A stretch of 64,000 bases of DNA from Ruegeria sp. TM1040 (GCF_000014065.1 NC_008044.1:1139501-1203500); one strand, 5' to 3'. Counted from the first letter of the stretch, positions 1-9,500 are shown. The notes: a model not told the origin generated them from the sequence alone. Made by a program: numbers and translations.

Positions 1-212
1 ATCGCACCCTCAAGGCCACCCGCGACAAGGAAGGCCATCGCCGGCTTGAGGACCTCGCCCTCTGGGAGGTGTCTCTGGTGACGTTTCCGATGCTGCCCTC
101 CGCGCGGGTGTCCCGCACGGCCCGCCGCGCGGCAGAGGCCGCGAAATCCGACGCCCCCGAGGCGGGGCTGCGCGCGCTTGCCGAAGCGCTGCGGGCCGCC
201 ACCAATCCCTAA
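1..212 (+). CDS. GTA prohead protease (g4), 3' end only
   Basis: The window opens inside this gene; the last 69 codons are visible in the frame ending with TAA at 210-212. The decoded tail contains LWEVSLVTFPML, the conserved strand near the end of the HK97-type prohead protease domain (peptidase U35 family), followed by an Arg/Ala-rich C-terminus. The protease cleaves the capsid scaffold domain during procapsid maturation. It lies 20 nt upstream of the major capsid gene, the canonical position. The catalytic His and Ser are outside the window. Confidence 0.85.
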   Translation, partial: RTLKATRDKEGHRRLEDLALWEVSLVTFPMLPSARVSRTARRAAEAAKSDAPEAGLRALAEALRAATNP

Positions 213-232
213 CCCCCGAAAGAGGATCAGAG

Positions 233-1429
233 ATGACAGACCATCCCTTCACGGGCCACGCGCCCGAGGATGCGGCGACCCCGCCGCAGAATGTGGCCAC
301 GGAAGTGAAACAGGCTGTTTCGCAATTCGTGCAGCATTTCAAGGGGTTCCAAGACGACGTGACCCAAAAACTCAAACAGACGGAAGAGCGTATGACCATG
401 TTGGATCGTAAAACCCAAACCGCGGCGCGGCCGCATCTCGCAGCGGCCGAGGTCGATGGCGCACCGCATCAAAAGGCGATGCAAGCCTATCTGCGCCAGG
501 GCGACGAGGAGGGCTTTCGCGGCCTCGACCTGGAGGGCAAGGCCATGTCCACGGCGGTGAATTCCGATGGCGGTTTCCTGGTCGATCCGCAGACGGCGGA
601 TGTGGTGAGATCGGTGCTGCACTCCACTGCGTCGATCCGTGCGGTGGCCTCGGTGGTCAATGTGGAGGCGACCTCCTTTGACGTGCTGATCGACCATTCC
701 GACGTGGGCGCGGGCTGGGCCACCGAGACCGGCTCGGTTACAGAGACCGGCACGCCGTCCATTGACCGTATCGTGATCCCGCTGCACGAGCTCTCGGCCT
801 TGCCCAAGGCTTCGCAACGGCTGCTGGATGACAGTGCCTTTGACATCGAGGGCTGGCTTGCGGGCCGGATCGCCGACAAATTCGCCCGTGCCGAAGCGCA
901 GAGTTTTATCTCGGGGGATGGCGTGGACAAACCCACCGGCATCCTGACCCACCCCACGGTGGACAATGGCAGCTGGAGCTGGGGGAACATCGGCTATGTG
1001 GCCACCGGCAGCGATGGCGGCATAGGCTCGGCAGATGCGATCGTGGATCTGGTCTATGCGCTGGATGCGCGCTACCGCGCTGGGGCGAGCTTTGTGATGA
1101 ACTCCAAAACGGCGGGTCTTATCCGCAAACTCAAGGACGCCGATGGTCGTTTCCTGTGGTCCGACGGTCTTCAGGCGGGCGAACCTGCGCGGCTGATGGG
1201 CTATCCGGTGCTGGTGGCCGAGGATATGCCGGATGTGGCCTCGGATAGTCTCTCGATTGCCTTTGGGGATTTTGCCGCGGGCTACACGATCGCCGAGCGT
1301 CCCGATCTGCGCGTTCTGCGCGATCCCTTCTCTGCAAAACCGCATGTGCTGTTTTATGCCTCCAAGCGCGTGGGCGGCGACGTGAGCGATTTTGCCGCGA
1401 TCAAGCTGATGAAATTCGGGCTGAGCTGA
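233..1429 (+). CDS. GTA major capsid protein (g5), HK97 fold
   Basis: 398 aa. It forms the capsid shell of the gene transfer agent. Residues roughly 20-75 are charged and predicted helical (the delta/scaffold segment with KQTEERMTMLDRKTQ). The HK97-fold phage capsid domain follows, with the typical 'GGFLVDPQ', 'SFISGDGVDKPTGIL' and C-terminal 'LRDPFSAKPHVLFYASKRVGGDVSDFAAIKLMK'-type segments. The N-terminal part is presumably removed by the upstream protease. Start ATG is preceded by AGAGGATCAGAG. A structured 178-nt gap separates it from g6, whereas most downstream genes overlap. Confidence 0.95.
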   Translation: MTDHPFTGHAPEDAATPPQNVATEVKQAVSQFVQHFKGFQDDVTQKLKQTEERMTMLDRKTQTAARPHLAAAEVDGAPHQKAMQAYLRQGDEEGFRGLDLEGKAMSTAVNSDGGFLVDPQTADVVRSVLHSTASIRAVASVVNVEATSFDVLIDHSDVGAGWATETGSVTETGTPSIDRIVIPLHELSALPKASQRLLDDSAFDIEGWLAGRIADKFARAEAQSFISGDGVDKPTGILTHPTVDNGSWSWGNIGYVATGSDGGIGSADAIVDLVYALDARYRAGASFVMNSKTAGLIRKLKDADGRFLWSDGLQAGEPARLMGYPVLVAEDMPDVASDSLSIAFGDFAAGYTIAERPDLRVLRDPFSAKPHVLFYASKRVGGDVSDFAAIKLMKFGLS

Positions 1430-1445
1430 GGCTTCCAGCCCGAAT

Positions 1446-1548
1446 GACGGGGCCGGCAGCCCGGCTCCGTCGGTGGGTGCGCGCCCATATGGGTTTGTCG
1501 TCCAGCTGCTCCCCTCCGTCCGAGCGGCAGACCCGGCGCGCACCCGCC
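1446..1548 (+). promoter_or_regulatory. Nested hairpins in the g5-g6 intergenic region
   Basis: Just after the capsid stop, GACGGGGCCGG (1446-1456) pairs with CCGGCTCCGTC (1461-1471) across a 4-nt loop with one G-T wobble. Immediately after, GGTGGGTGCGCGCC (1472-1485) can pair with GGCGCGCACCCGCC (1535-1548), with one wobble, enclosing 49 nt. There is no T tract, so these are not classical terminators. They may protect the 3' end of the capsid mRNA or attenuate downstream expression, giving excess capsid over connector proteins (inference). Confidence 0.45.
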
Positions 1549-1607
1549 CCCTAAGGGAGGCACAGCAGACCCTGTGCGCGGAGCGAGATTTCCAGCGGAG
1601 ATTGCCG

Positions 1608-2210
1608 ATGATTTTGCACGAACTGACCCCGCTGCCGGACAGCGCCCTACCGCTCGCGGCCTTCAAGGCGCATCTGCGTCTGGGCACGGGATTTGGCGAG
1701 GAAACGCTGCAGGACGCGGTGCTTCTGGCCTTCTTGCGCGCCAGCCTTGCGGCCATTGAGGCGCGGATCAACAAGGCGCTGATGCAGCGCGACTATGTGT
1801 GGCGCCTCAATGCCTGGCCCCGCGTGGTGGAGCTGCCGGTGGCGCCGGTTTCGAGCGTCACGCAGGTGGCACTGGTGGACCAAACCGGCGCGGAGACCGA
1901 AGTGCCCGCGGCGGCCTATGCGCTGGCACCCGACGCCCATGCGCCGCGCCTCACTCCGGTGGCGGGCCTCTGGCCGATGCTGCCCACGCAGGGCGGCGCG
2001 GTGATCCGTTTCACCGCCGGGATGGCGGCGACATGGGATGCGATCCCGGCGGATCTGGCGCAGGCGGTGATGCTGCTGGCGGCGCATTACTACGAGTATC
2101 GCGATGACACCTCCTTGCATGCAGGCTGCATGCCCTTTGGGGTGGCGAGCCTCTTGGACCGCCACCGGATGCCGCGCCTGAGCCTGGCCCGGAGCGAGGT
2201 GCAATCATGA
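1608..2210 (+). CDS. GTA head-tail adaptor (g6)
   Basis: 200 aa. Head-tail connector of the phage gp6/phiE125 gp8-like family; binds below the portal and forms the adaptor ring. Start ATG at 1608 was chosen because AGCGGAG lies 7 nt upstream and the family starts with a helical segment like 'LTPLPDSALPLAAFKAHLRL'. The frame is open further upstream to 1473, but that part overlaps the intergenic hairpins and has no family resemblance. The last codons overlap the next gene by ATGA (2207-2210). Confidence 0.85.
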   Translation: MILHELTPLPDSALPLAAFKAHLRLGTGFGEETLQDAVLLAFLRASLAAIEARINKALMQRDYVWRLNAWPRVVELPVAPVSSVTQVALVDQTGAETEVPAAAYALAPDAHAPRLTPVAGLWPMLPTQGGAVIRFTAGMAATWDAIPADLAQAVMLLAAHYYEYRDDTSLHAGCMPFGVASLLDRHRMPRLSLARSEVQS

Positions 2211-2545
2211 GCGCGCCACGTCTGAACCGCCTGTTGCACCTCGAAGATCCACAAGCGACCGGTGACGGCGCCGGAGGGTTTGAGGTGACTTGGGTTGTGC
2301 TGGGCCAGCACTGGGCCGAGGTTGATGCGCTCACGGGGCGCGAAACGGGGCGCGGCGGCACCTCACTGTCGCTCCAGCGCTATCGGATCATCCTGCGCGC
2401 CGCCCCTCAGGGCTCATCTGCGCGGCCCCGGCCGGACCAGCGGTTTCGCGAGGGCAGTCGCATCTACAAGATCGATGCGGTGGCCGAGCATGACCCGCAG
2501 GGGCGGTACCTCCAGTGTTTTGCAACCGAGGAGCTGGCCACATGA
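2207..2545 (+). CDS. GTA head closure/stopper protein (g7)
   Basis: 112 aa. Phage head-tail joining (stopper) protein, small beta-barrel; it closes the connector channel and receives the tail. Characteristic features are a start 'MSAPRLNRLLHLEDP', a central 'WAEVDALTGRE' strand and the C-terminal 'FREGSRIYKIDAVAEHDPQGRYLQCFATEE', typical of the SPP1 gp16-like fold. It is translationally coupled at both ends: ATGA overlap with g6 and ATGA overlap (2542-2545) with g8. Confidence 0.85.
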   Translation: MSAPRLNRLLHLEDPQATGDGAGGFEVTWVVLGQHWAEVDALTGRETGRGGTSLSLQRYRIILRAAPQGSSARPRPDQRFREGSRIYKIDAVAEHDPQGRYLQCFATEELAT

Positions 2546-2949
2546 CCTATGCGCTGTCTCACAGCCTGCAAACCGCGGTATATCAACACCTTATGGCCGA
2601 CGCGGCGCTGGCCGCCGAGGTGGGCACTGCGATCTATGACATGCTGCCCTCCGGCAGTTTGCCCGGGCTTTATGTGACCCTCGGCGCGGAGAGCGTGCGG
2701 GACCGATCCGATGTCACAGGCGGCGGCGCGCTGCATCGCTTTACCGTGACCGTGGTGGCCAATGCAGCCGGGTTCAGCGCCGCCAAACGCGCGGCGGCGG
2801 CGGTATCGGATGCGCTGGTGGATGCGCCGCTGACCCTGGCGCGCGGGCGTCTGGTGGGGCTGTGGTTTGACCGCGCCACAGCCAAACGCCTGAGCAACGG
2901 GGATCGCTCCATCGCGCTGCGGTTTTCCGCGCGTCTCGAAGACTCCTGA
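2542..2949 (+). CDS. GTA tail terminator (g8), DUF3168
   Basis: 135 aa. DUF3168 family protein, the tail terminator/completion protein that caps the tail tube and joins it to the head. Start ATG at 2542 overlaps the g7 stop (ATGA). An in-frame upstream start at 2515 would give a nine-residue N-terminal extension inside g7 and is less likely. Family-like segments are 'SLQTAVYQHLMADAALA' and 'YVTLG...TDRSD...GGGALHRFTVTVVA'. It is followed by a 35-nt gap before the tail tube gene. Confidence 0.82.
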   Translation: MTYALSHSLQTAVYQHLMADAALAAEVGTAIYDMLPSGSLPGLYVTLGAESVRDRSDVTGGGALHRFTVTVVANAAGFSAAKRAAAAVSDALVDAPLTLARGRLVGLWFDRATAKRLSNGDRSIALRFSARLEDS

Positions 2950-2984
2950 CATGATTTCAACGCATTAGCATAAGGACCTCTCTC

Positions 2985-3398
2985 ATGAGTGCTCAAAACG
3001 GCAAGGATCTCCTGATCAAGGTGGATATGACCGGCACCGGAAGTTTCACCACCATCGCAGGCCTGCGCGCCACCCGTATCAGTTTCAACGCCGAGAGCGT
3101 TGATGTGACCAGTCTCGACAGCGCGGGCGGTTGGCGTGAGCTGTTGGGCGGTGCGGGTGTGCGCTCGGCAAACCTTTCGGGCTCTGGCGTGTTTCGCGAT
3201 GCGGATACTGATGAGCGCGCGCGGCAGCTGTTCTTTGATGGCGAGACACCGGCGTTTCAGGTGGTGATCCCGGATTTTGGTACAGTTGAAGGGCCATTTC
3301 AGGTCACGGCACTGGAATACGCCGGGAGCCACAATGGCGAGGCCACCTATGAGCTGTCGCTGGCCTCTGCCGGTGCGCTGACCTTTACGGCGGCCTGA
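2985..3398 (+). CDS. GTA major tail tube protein (g9)
   Basis: 137 aa. Phage major tail protein of the TP901-1 type; hexamers stack into the tail tube. The start 'MSAQNGKDLLIKVDMTGTGSFTTIAGLRATRISFNAESVDVT' and the 'SGVFRDADTDERARQLFFDGE' segment are typical. ATG at 2985 is preceded by AAGGACCTCTCTC, a good ribosome site after a small gap, consistent with a need for high expression. Confidence 0.9.
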   Translation: MSAQNGKDLLIKVDMTGTGSFTTIAGLRATRISFNAESVDVTSLDSAGGWRELLGGAGVRSANLSGSGVFRDADTDERARQLFFDGETPAFQVVIPDFGTVEGPFQVTALEYAGSHNGEATYELSLASAGALTFTAA

Positions 3399-3401
3399 GC
3401 C

Positions 3402-3725
3402 ATGGCAAACCCCTACCGAGGCGAAGTGACGCTGGTGCTCAACGGCCAGCCGCAGGTGCTGAAGCTGACACTGGGTGCGCTGGCAGAACTGGAGGCGGAG
3501 CTGGGCGAGGGTGACCTTATTTCCCTGGTGCAACGCTTTGAAAGCGAGAGATTTTCCTCGCGCGATATGCTGGCGCTCTTGGCGGCAGGGCTGCGCGGGG
3601 GCGGGTCTGAGATCAGCCGCGCAGATCTGGCGCAGGCCGAGATCGAGGGCGGCGTGATGCAGGCCACCAGGGTTGCCGCGCAATTGCTGGCGCTGAGTTT
3701 TGCGCTGCCGACGGAGGACGCATGA
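3402..3725 (+). CDS. GTA gp10 family tail protein
   Basis: 107 aa. Matches the GTA-gp10 protein family (Pfam 'Phage tail tube protein, GTA-gp10'), a small protein encoded after the tail tube gene, thought to act in tail assembly. The segment 'LTLGALAELEAELGEGDLISLVQRFE' resembles tail-assembly chaperone helices. Start lies 3 nt after the g9 stop and the end overlaps the next gene by ATGA (3722-3725), so g10 and g10.1 are coupled. Confidence 0.8.
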   Translation: MANPYRGEVTLVLNGQPQVLKLTLGALAELEAELGEGDLISLVQRFESERFSSRDMLALLAAGLRGGGSEISRADLAQAEIEGGVMQATRVAAQLLALSFALPTEDA

Positions 3726-3937
3726 GCCGTGCGGCGATGCTGGACTGGCCCGCCCTGATGCGGGCCGGAATGCTGGGGTTGCGGCTGACCCCGCGCGAGT
3801 TCTGGCAACTGACCCCGGCAGAGCTGCGGCTGATGCTGAACCTTGATGCCAGCACACCGCCCATGGACCGCGACCGCCTGAGCCATCTGATGACGCAGTT
3901 CCCGGATCATATCAACGACGTGAATCAACCGGAGTAA
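3722..3937 (+). CDS. GTA small tail assembly chaperone-like protein (g10.1)
   Basis: 71 aa. Phage tail assembly chaperone (TAC) type small protein found between g10 and g11 of Rhodobacterales GTAs. The conserved core is 'WPALMRAGMLGLRLTPREFWQLTPAEL', with the Trp-x-x-Thr-Pro pattern of the family. It is coupled to g10 by ATGA and lies 3 nt upstream of the tape measure gene, the place where siphophages encode their tail chaperones. No membrane segment. Confidence 0.8.
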   Translation: MSRAAMLDWPALMRAGMLGLRLTPREFWQLTPAELRLMLNLDASTPPMDRDRLSHLMTQFPDHINDVNQPE

Positions 3938-3940
3938 CCC

Positions 3941-4600
3941 ATGGCAAACACAACAGATTCCGACTTTGAATCCCAGACGGGGCCGCTGGAGGACAGCCTT
4001 GGCGATGCGGCCGGAATGGCGGCGCAGTTCACCGCCGAGATGGACCGGGTGCGCGCGGCCTTTGCCGCCACGCAGGCGGATGCGGCGGATTTTGAAACCG
4101 GCCTCAGCCGGGGGCTGCGGCGCGCGATGAAGGATCTGGTGGTGGATGGCGACAGCCTGAGCGATGCGCTCACCGGCCTCGCCAAGACGATGATCGACAC
4201 CACCTTCAACTCCGCCATGCGCCCGGTGACGGATCATCTCGGCGGGCTGGTGAGCGACGGGATCGGCGCGCTTGTGGGCGGCATCCTGCCCTTTGCCGAT
4301 GGCGCGGCCTTCAGTCAGGGCAAGGTGACACCCTTTGCGCGCGGTGGCGTGGTGTCCTCGCCGACGCATTTCCCGATGCGCGGCGGGCTTGGCCTGATGG
4401 GCGAAGCGGGGCCGGAGGCGATCCTGCCATTGGCGCGCGGCCATGACGGCAGCCTTGGTGTCAAGACGCAAGGCGGCGGCACATCTCCGACCGTGGTGAT
4501 GCATGTCACAACCCCCGACGTGGCCGGGTTCCAGCGCTCCCGTGGGCAGATCGCAGCCCAGATGAGCCGCATGCTCGCACGCGGAAACCGCAATCGCTAA
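3941..4600 (+). CDS. GTA tape measure protein (g11)
   Basis: 219 aa. Tape measure protein that sets tail length. It is far shorter than phage homologues, as expected for the short GTA tail. An N-terminal helical region ('DAAGMAAQFTAEMDRVRAAFAATQADAADFE') is followed by 'LTGLAKTMIDTTFN' and a glycine-rich C-terminal part, 'FARGGVVSSPTHFPM' with 'GLMGEAGPEAILPLARG', a signature seen at the C-terminus of many tape measure proteins. Confidence 0.88.
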   Translation: MANTTDSDFESQTGPLEDSLGDAAGMAAQFTAEMDRVRAAFAATQADAADFETGLSRGLRRAMKDLVVDGDSLSDALTGLAKTMIDTTFNSAMRPVTDHLGGLVSDGIGALVGGILPFADGAAFSQGKVTPFARGGVVSSPTHFPMRGGLGLMGEAGPEAILPLARGHDGSLGVKTQGGGTSPTVVMHVTTPDVAGFQRSRGQIAAQMSRMLARGNRNR

Positions 4601-4613
4601 GGAGGCTAAGCCT

Positions 4614-5246
4614 ATGAGTTTTCACGAAGTTCGTTTTCCCGAAACGCTCTCTTTTGGCTCTGTTGGCGGGCCGGAGCGGCGCACGGATGTGGTGACGCTG
4701 GCCAATGGCCACGAGGAACGCAACACCCCCTGGGCGCACGCGCGGCGGCGTTATGATGCGGGCCTGGGCCTGCGCAGCCTTGAGGATATTGCCGCGCTCA
4801 TCGCGTTTTTCGAGGCCCGTCAGGGCCAGCTCCATGGGTTTCGCTGGAAGGATTGGACCGACTATGCGTCATCGCTGCCGGGGCAGGAGGTGACGTTTGA
4901 GGATCAGCTGATCGCGACCGGCGATGGCGACAGGCGTGTGTTCCAGCTTGCCAAACGCTACCGCTCCGGCCCGCATGAGTATCTGCGCCCGATCAGCAAA
5001 CCCGTGGCGGGCACCGTGCGCCTTGGGATCGACAATGAGGCGCTGGTCGAGGGCGTGGATTATGGCCTCGACCTCACGACAGGGTTGGTGACGCTGGCCT
5101 ATGTGCCTGAAATTGGTCGTGAAATCCGTGCTGGCTTTGAGTTTGACGTGCCAGTGCGCTTTGACACGGATCGCATCCAGACCTCGGTGGCGTCGTTTCA
5201 GGCGGGCGAGGCCCCGAATGTGCCAGTGGTGGAGGTGCGGGTGTGA
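4614..5246 (+). CDS. GTA distal tail protein (g12), DUF2460
   Basis: 210 aa. DUF2460 (TIGR02217) family, distal tail protein (Dit) of the RcGTA baseplate; it forms the hexameric ring joining tube and hub. Typical motifs are 'FPETLSFGSVGGPERRTDVVTLANGHEERN', 'WAHARRRYDAG' and 'GFRWKDWTDY'. Start ATG at 4614 has AAGGAGG 8 nt upstream. The stop overlaps the start of g13 (TGATG at 5244-5248). Confidence 0.9.
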   Translation: MSFHEVRFPETLSFGSVGGPERRTDVVTLANGHEERNTPWAHARRRYDAGLGLRSLEDIAALIAFFEARQGQLHGFRWKDWTDYASSLPGQEVTFEDQLIATGDGDRRVFQLAKRYRSGPHEYLRPISKPVAGTVRLGIDNEALVEGVDYGLDLTTGLVTLAYVPEIGREIRAGFEFDVPVRFDTDRIQTSVASFQAGEAPNVPVVEVRV

Positions 5247-6124
5247 TGGATCGCGAAGGCTTGAACACGCATCTCAAATCCGGGGCCACCACGGTGTGCC
5301 GCGCCTGGGAAGTCCGTCGCACGGATGGCGTGACGCTGGGGTTCACCGATCATGACCGGGACCTGAGCTTTGACGGGATGACCTTTCGCGCCGGAACCGG
5401 CCTCAGCGCGCGCAGCCTGATGCAGAGCACCGGGCTTGCGGTCGACAACAGCGAAGCGCTCGGCGCGCTCAGCTCCGATGCGGTGCGCGAGGCGGATATT
5501 GAATCCGGGCGCTATGACGGCGCGGAGGTGCGCGCGTGGTTGGTGAACTGGGCGGACACAACTGAGCGCGCCCTGCAGTTTCGCGGCTCCCTCGGCGAGA
5601 TCCGCCGCGCAGGCGGCGCCTTTGAGGCCGAATTGCGTGGCCTCACCGAAGCGTTGAACCAGCCGCTTGGGCGGGTGTTCCAAAAGCCGTGCAGCGCGGT
5701 TCTGGGCGACGCGGCGTGCAAATTCGACCTGAGTACGGCGGGCTATGCTGTTGAAATTGATGTTGAAACATTACGCGATGGGCAGTTGTTCGCGTGGGCG
5801 AGCCTCGATGGATTTGCGCCGGGGTGGTTCACTGGCGGGCGGCTTACGGTTCTGGGTGGGGCGGGCGCAGGTCTCTGGGCCCCAATCCGGTCGGACAGTC
5901 TGAACGCGCGCCGCGAAATCACCCTCTGGCAGCCGATCCGCGCCGATATTCAGCCGGGCGACTTGGTGCGTCTGAGCGCAGGCTGCGACAAACGGCAGAG
6001 CACCTGTCGGCTGAAGTTCGACAATCTGGTGAATTATCAGGGCTTTCCCGACATTCCCGGCGAGGACTGGATGGTGGCAGTCCCCAAGCGCACCGGCCAG
6101 AACACCGGTGGCAGCCGCAGATGA
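5246..6124 (+). CDS. GTA tail hub protein (g13), DUF2163
   Basis: 292 aa. DUF2163/phage_BR0599 (TIGR02218) family, trimeric hub at the tail tip. Start ATG at 5246 is preferred over the in-frame GTG at 5243 because GGAGG lies 8 nt before it. Cysteines at about residues 149, 158, 247 and 254 ('KPCSAV', 'DAACKF', 'AGCDKR', 'STCRLK') match the four-Cys pattern of lambda gpL-type tail proteins, which bind an Fe-S cluster. The end overlaps g14 by ATGA (6121-6124). Confidence 0.9.
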   Translation: MDREGLNTHLKSGATTVCRAWEVRRTDGVTLGFTDHDRDLSFDGMTFRAGTGLSARSLMQSTGLAVDNSEALGALSSDAVREADIESGRYDGAEVRAWLVNWADTTERALQFRGSLGEIRRAGGAFEAELRGLTEALNQPLGRVFQKPCSAVLGDAACKFDLSTAGYAVEIDVETLRDGQLFAWASLDGFAPGWFTGGRLTVLGGAGAGLWAPIRSDSLNARREITLWQPIRADIQPGDLVRLSAGCDKRQSTCRLKFDNLVNYQGFPDIPGEDWMVAVPKRTGQNTGGSRR

Positions 6125-6558
6125 GCCGCGACATCAACACAGAGGCGGTGGCCCTCGCGCGGCTCTGGCTGGGCACGCCCTATCGCCATCAGGGGGCCAC
6201 GCGGGGGGCGGGCTGCGATTGTCTCGGGCTGATCCGGGGCCTCTGGCGCAGCCTTTATGGCAGCGAACCCGAACCCGTGCCGCCCTATACCCGCGACTGG
6301 GCCGAACGCGGCAGCGAGGAACGCCTGTGGCGGGCAGCACTGCGGCACATGCAGCCCGCCCAAGACCCCATGCCCGGGCAGGTCATCCTGTTTCGCATGC
6401 GCGCAGGGGCGGTGGCCAAACATCTTGGCCTCCAGAGCGAGAGCGCGCGCTTTATCCACGCCTACAGCGGCCATGGCGTTGTCGAAAGCGCGCTGACGCC
6501 CGCGTGGCAACGCCGCATCGTGGCGCGCTTTGCCTTTCCCGACCCCAACGATCTCTGA
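6121..6558 (+). CDS. GTA cell-wall peptidase (g14), NlpC/P60 family
   Basis: 145 aa. NlpC/P60-type cysteine peptidase carried at the tail tip; digests peptidoglycan of the recipient so DNA can enter the periplasm. The catalytic Cys lies in 'GAGCDCLGLIRGLWR' (about residues 30-44) and the His in 'GAVAKHLGLQSE' (about residue 101). Start ATG overlaps the g13 stop. A family like this has no signal peptide, since the protein is packaged into particles. Length fits RcGTA gp14. Confidence 0.9.
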   Translation: MSRDINTEAVALARLWLGTPYRHQGATRGAGCDCLGLIRGLWRSLYGSEPEPVPPYTRDWAERGSEERLWRAALRHMQPAQDPMPGQVILFRMRAGAVAKHLGLQSESARFIHAYSGHGVVESALTPAWQRRIVARFAFPDPNDL

Positions 6559-6570
6559 GGAGGACATTTC

Positions 6571-9500
6571 ATGGCGACACTGGTTCTGGCAGCGGCAGGC
6601 TCCGCCGTGGGTGGGGCAATCGGCGGCTCTGTGGCGGGGCTCTCGACGGCGATCATCGGCCGCGCGGTGGGCGCGAGCCTCGGCCGCGTCATTGACGAGC
6701 GCCTCCTGGGCAGTGGCAGTGCGGCGGTGGAAACCGGCAAGGTCGACCGATTTCGCATCACCTCCGGCAGCGATGGCGAGCCGATGGCGCAGGTCTTTGG
6801 CCGGATGCGTCTGGGCGGGCAGGTGATCTGGGCGACAGAGTTTGTCGAGACCGCCACCACCACCTCCTCTGGTGGCAAGGGCACCACGCCCTCGCACAGC
6901 ACCACCAGCTATTCCTATAGCCTGTCGATGGCGGTGGCGATCTGCGCGGGCGAAATCACACGCGTGGCGCGGGTCTGGGCCGATGGCGAAGAGGTCGCAC
7001 CGCGCGACCTCAACATGACCGTGTATCGCGGCACGCCGGATCAGCAGCCCGACCCCCTGATGGAGGCGGTAGAGGGCGCGGGTCAGGTGCCGGCCTATCG
7101 CGGCACCGCCTATGTGGTCTTTGAAAACCTCGATCTGGAGCGGTTTGGCAACCGGGTACCGCAGTTCTCATTCGAGGTGCTGCGCGCCGAGCAACCCTCG
7201 GGCGCGGCTTATGAACAGGATCTGGCGCAGATCGTGCCCGGCGTGGCGCTCATTCCCGGCACGGGCGAGTACAGCCTGGCCAGCCAGCCGGTCTATATGC
7301 AGCAGGGGCCGGGCGCGCAGACCGCGGCCAATATCAACCAGATCTCGGGCGAGACCGACCTTGTGGCCTCGGTCGAGGCACTCACTGAGGAGCTGCCGCT
7401 GGCCGAGGCGGTATCCATGGTGGTGTGCTGGTTTGGCGATGATCTGCGCTGTGGTGACTGCACCCTTGCGCCCAAGGTGGAGCAAAAACTGGCGGATGGG
7501 TCGATGCCGTGGCAGGTGGCGGGGCTCACCCGGGTCAGCGCGGACGAGGTCATCAACAACGCAGGCACCGCCGTTTATGGCGGCACGCCGGCGGATCAGG
7601 CGGTGGTGCAGGCCATCCAGCATCTGAACGCCCAAGGCAAGCGGGTGATGTTTTACCCGTTTATCCTGATGGAGCAGCAGGCGGGCAATACCCTCCCTGA
7701 TCCCTATAGCAACGCCGAGAGCCAGCCGGTGTTGCCCTGGCGGGGGCGGATCACGCTCTCGACCGCACCGGGACGTTCCGGCAGCCCGGATGGCACTGCG
7801 CTTGCGGATGCCGAGGTCGCGAGCTTTCTCGGCAGCGCACAGGCCAACGATTTTACCATCTCGGGCGGGCAGGTGAGCTATCACGGCCCCAATGAGTGGA
7901 GCTTTCGCCGATTTATTCTGCATTACGCTGCCCTTTGTGCGGCGGCGGGCGGCGTGGAGGCGTTCTGCATCGGCTCGGAATTGCGCGGGTTGACGCAGAT
8001 CCGGGGCGCGGGCGGCTTTCCCTTTGTGCAGGGGCTCAAGGATCTGGTGTCTGAGGTACGCGCGCTTTTGGGACCGGAGGTCAAACTGGGCTATGCGGCG
8101 GATTGGTCGGAGTATTTCGGCTATCAGACGCCGGAGGGCGACCATCTGTTTCACCTCGATCCGCTGTGGTCCGACCCGCAGATCGATTTTATCGGCATCG
8201 ACAATTACATGCCGCTCAGCGACTGGCGCGAGGGTGAGGATCACCTCGACGCGCAGGAGTGGCCCGCGATCTATGATCTCGGCTACCTCAAGGCCAATAT
8301 CGAGGGCGGCGAGGGCTATGACTGGTATTACCATTCCCCCGAGGCCGAGGCGGCGCAGATCCGCACGCCGATCACGGATGGTGCCTATGATGAGCCGTGG
8401 ATCTATCGCAACAAGGACATGCGCAGCTGGTGGTCGCTGCCGCATCACGACCGGATTGGGGGCGTGCGGTCCGAGACCGCGACCGATTGGGTGCCGCAAT
8501 CCAAACCGATCTGGTTCACGGAACTGGGCTGTGCGGCCATCGACAAGGGCACCAATGAGCCGAACAAATTTCTCGACCCGAAAAGCTCTGAATCGCAATT
8601 GCCGCGTTCGTCCAATGGCTTGCGCGATGATCTGATCCAGCAGCAATATCTGCGAGCGCAGTTCACTTACTGGCAGGAGGCGGCGCATAATCCAACCTCG
8701 AGCACCTATGGCGGTGCGATGGTGGACCTGAGCCATGCGTATGTCTGGGCATGGGATGCGCGTCCCTTTCCCGCCTTTCCCAACCGGGTGGAGGTCTGGG
8801 ACGACGGCGAGAATTACGCGCGCGGGCATTGGCTCAACGGGCGCGCGGGGCAGCGCACGCTGGCCTCTGTGGTGGAGGAGATCTGCCGGGAGGCGGGCGT
8901 GACGGAAATCGACGCAAGCCAGCTCTGGGGCATTGTGCGGGGCTATGCGGTCTATGATGTGGCGCAGGCGCGCAGTGCCTTGCAGCCCCTGATGCTGCGC
9001 CACGGCTTTGACGCCATAGAGCGCGACGGCAAGCTGATCTTCCGCCTGCGTGACGGGCTGCATGCGCTAAATCTTGAGCCGGAGGCGCTGGCAGTGCTGC
9101 CAGAGATGGACGGCGATCAGGAGCAAAGCCGTATGCCTGAGGCAGAGCTGATGGGCCGGGTGCGCCTGCGCTTTGTCGAATGGGGGGGCAGCCATGACAC
9201 GGTCGCCGAAGAAGCGGTGCTGCCGGACGAGGCCACCCATGCGGTCAGCCAGAATGACCTGCCCATGGCGCTGACACGTGCTGAGGGGCGGCAGGTGGTG
9301 CAACGCTGGCTGGCGGAGGCGCGGATTTCGCGCGACACCGCACGTTTTGCGCTGCCGCCCTCCATGGCGCTGGAGGTTGCGGCGGGGGACGTGGTGCGAC
9401 TTCCGGGGCAGGACGGCGAAGGGGCGGCGCGCTACCGGGTGGACCGGGTGGAGCAGGCCGAGGCGCAGATCCTCGAGGCCGTGCGCATTGAACCCGTGGT

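Noticed and set aside
227-1774. Long minus-strand open frame opposite the capsid gene
   Set aside because: It is a mirror frame of GC-rich coding DNA; its translation is His/Arg-rich with no family resemblance, and the plus-strand capsid gene explains the region.
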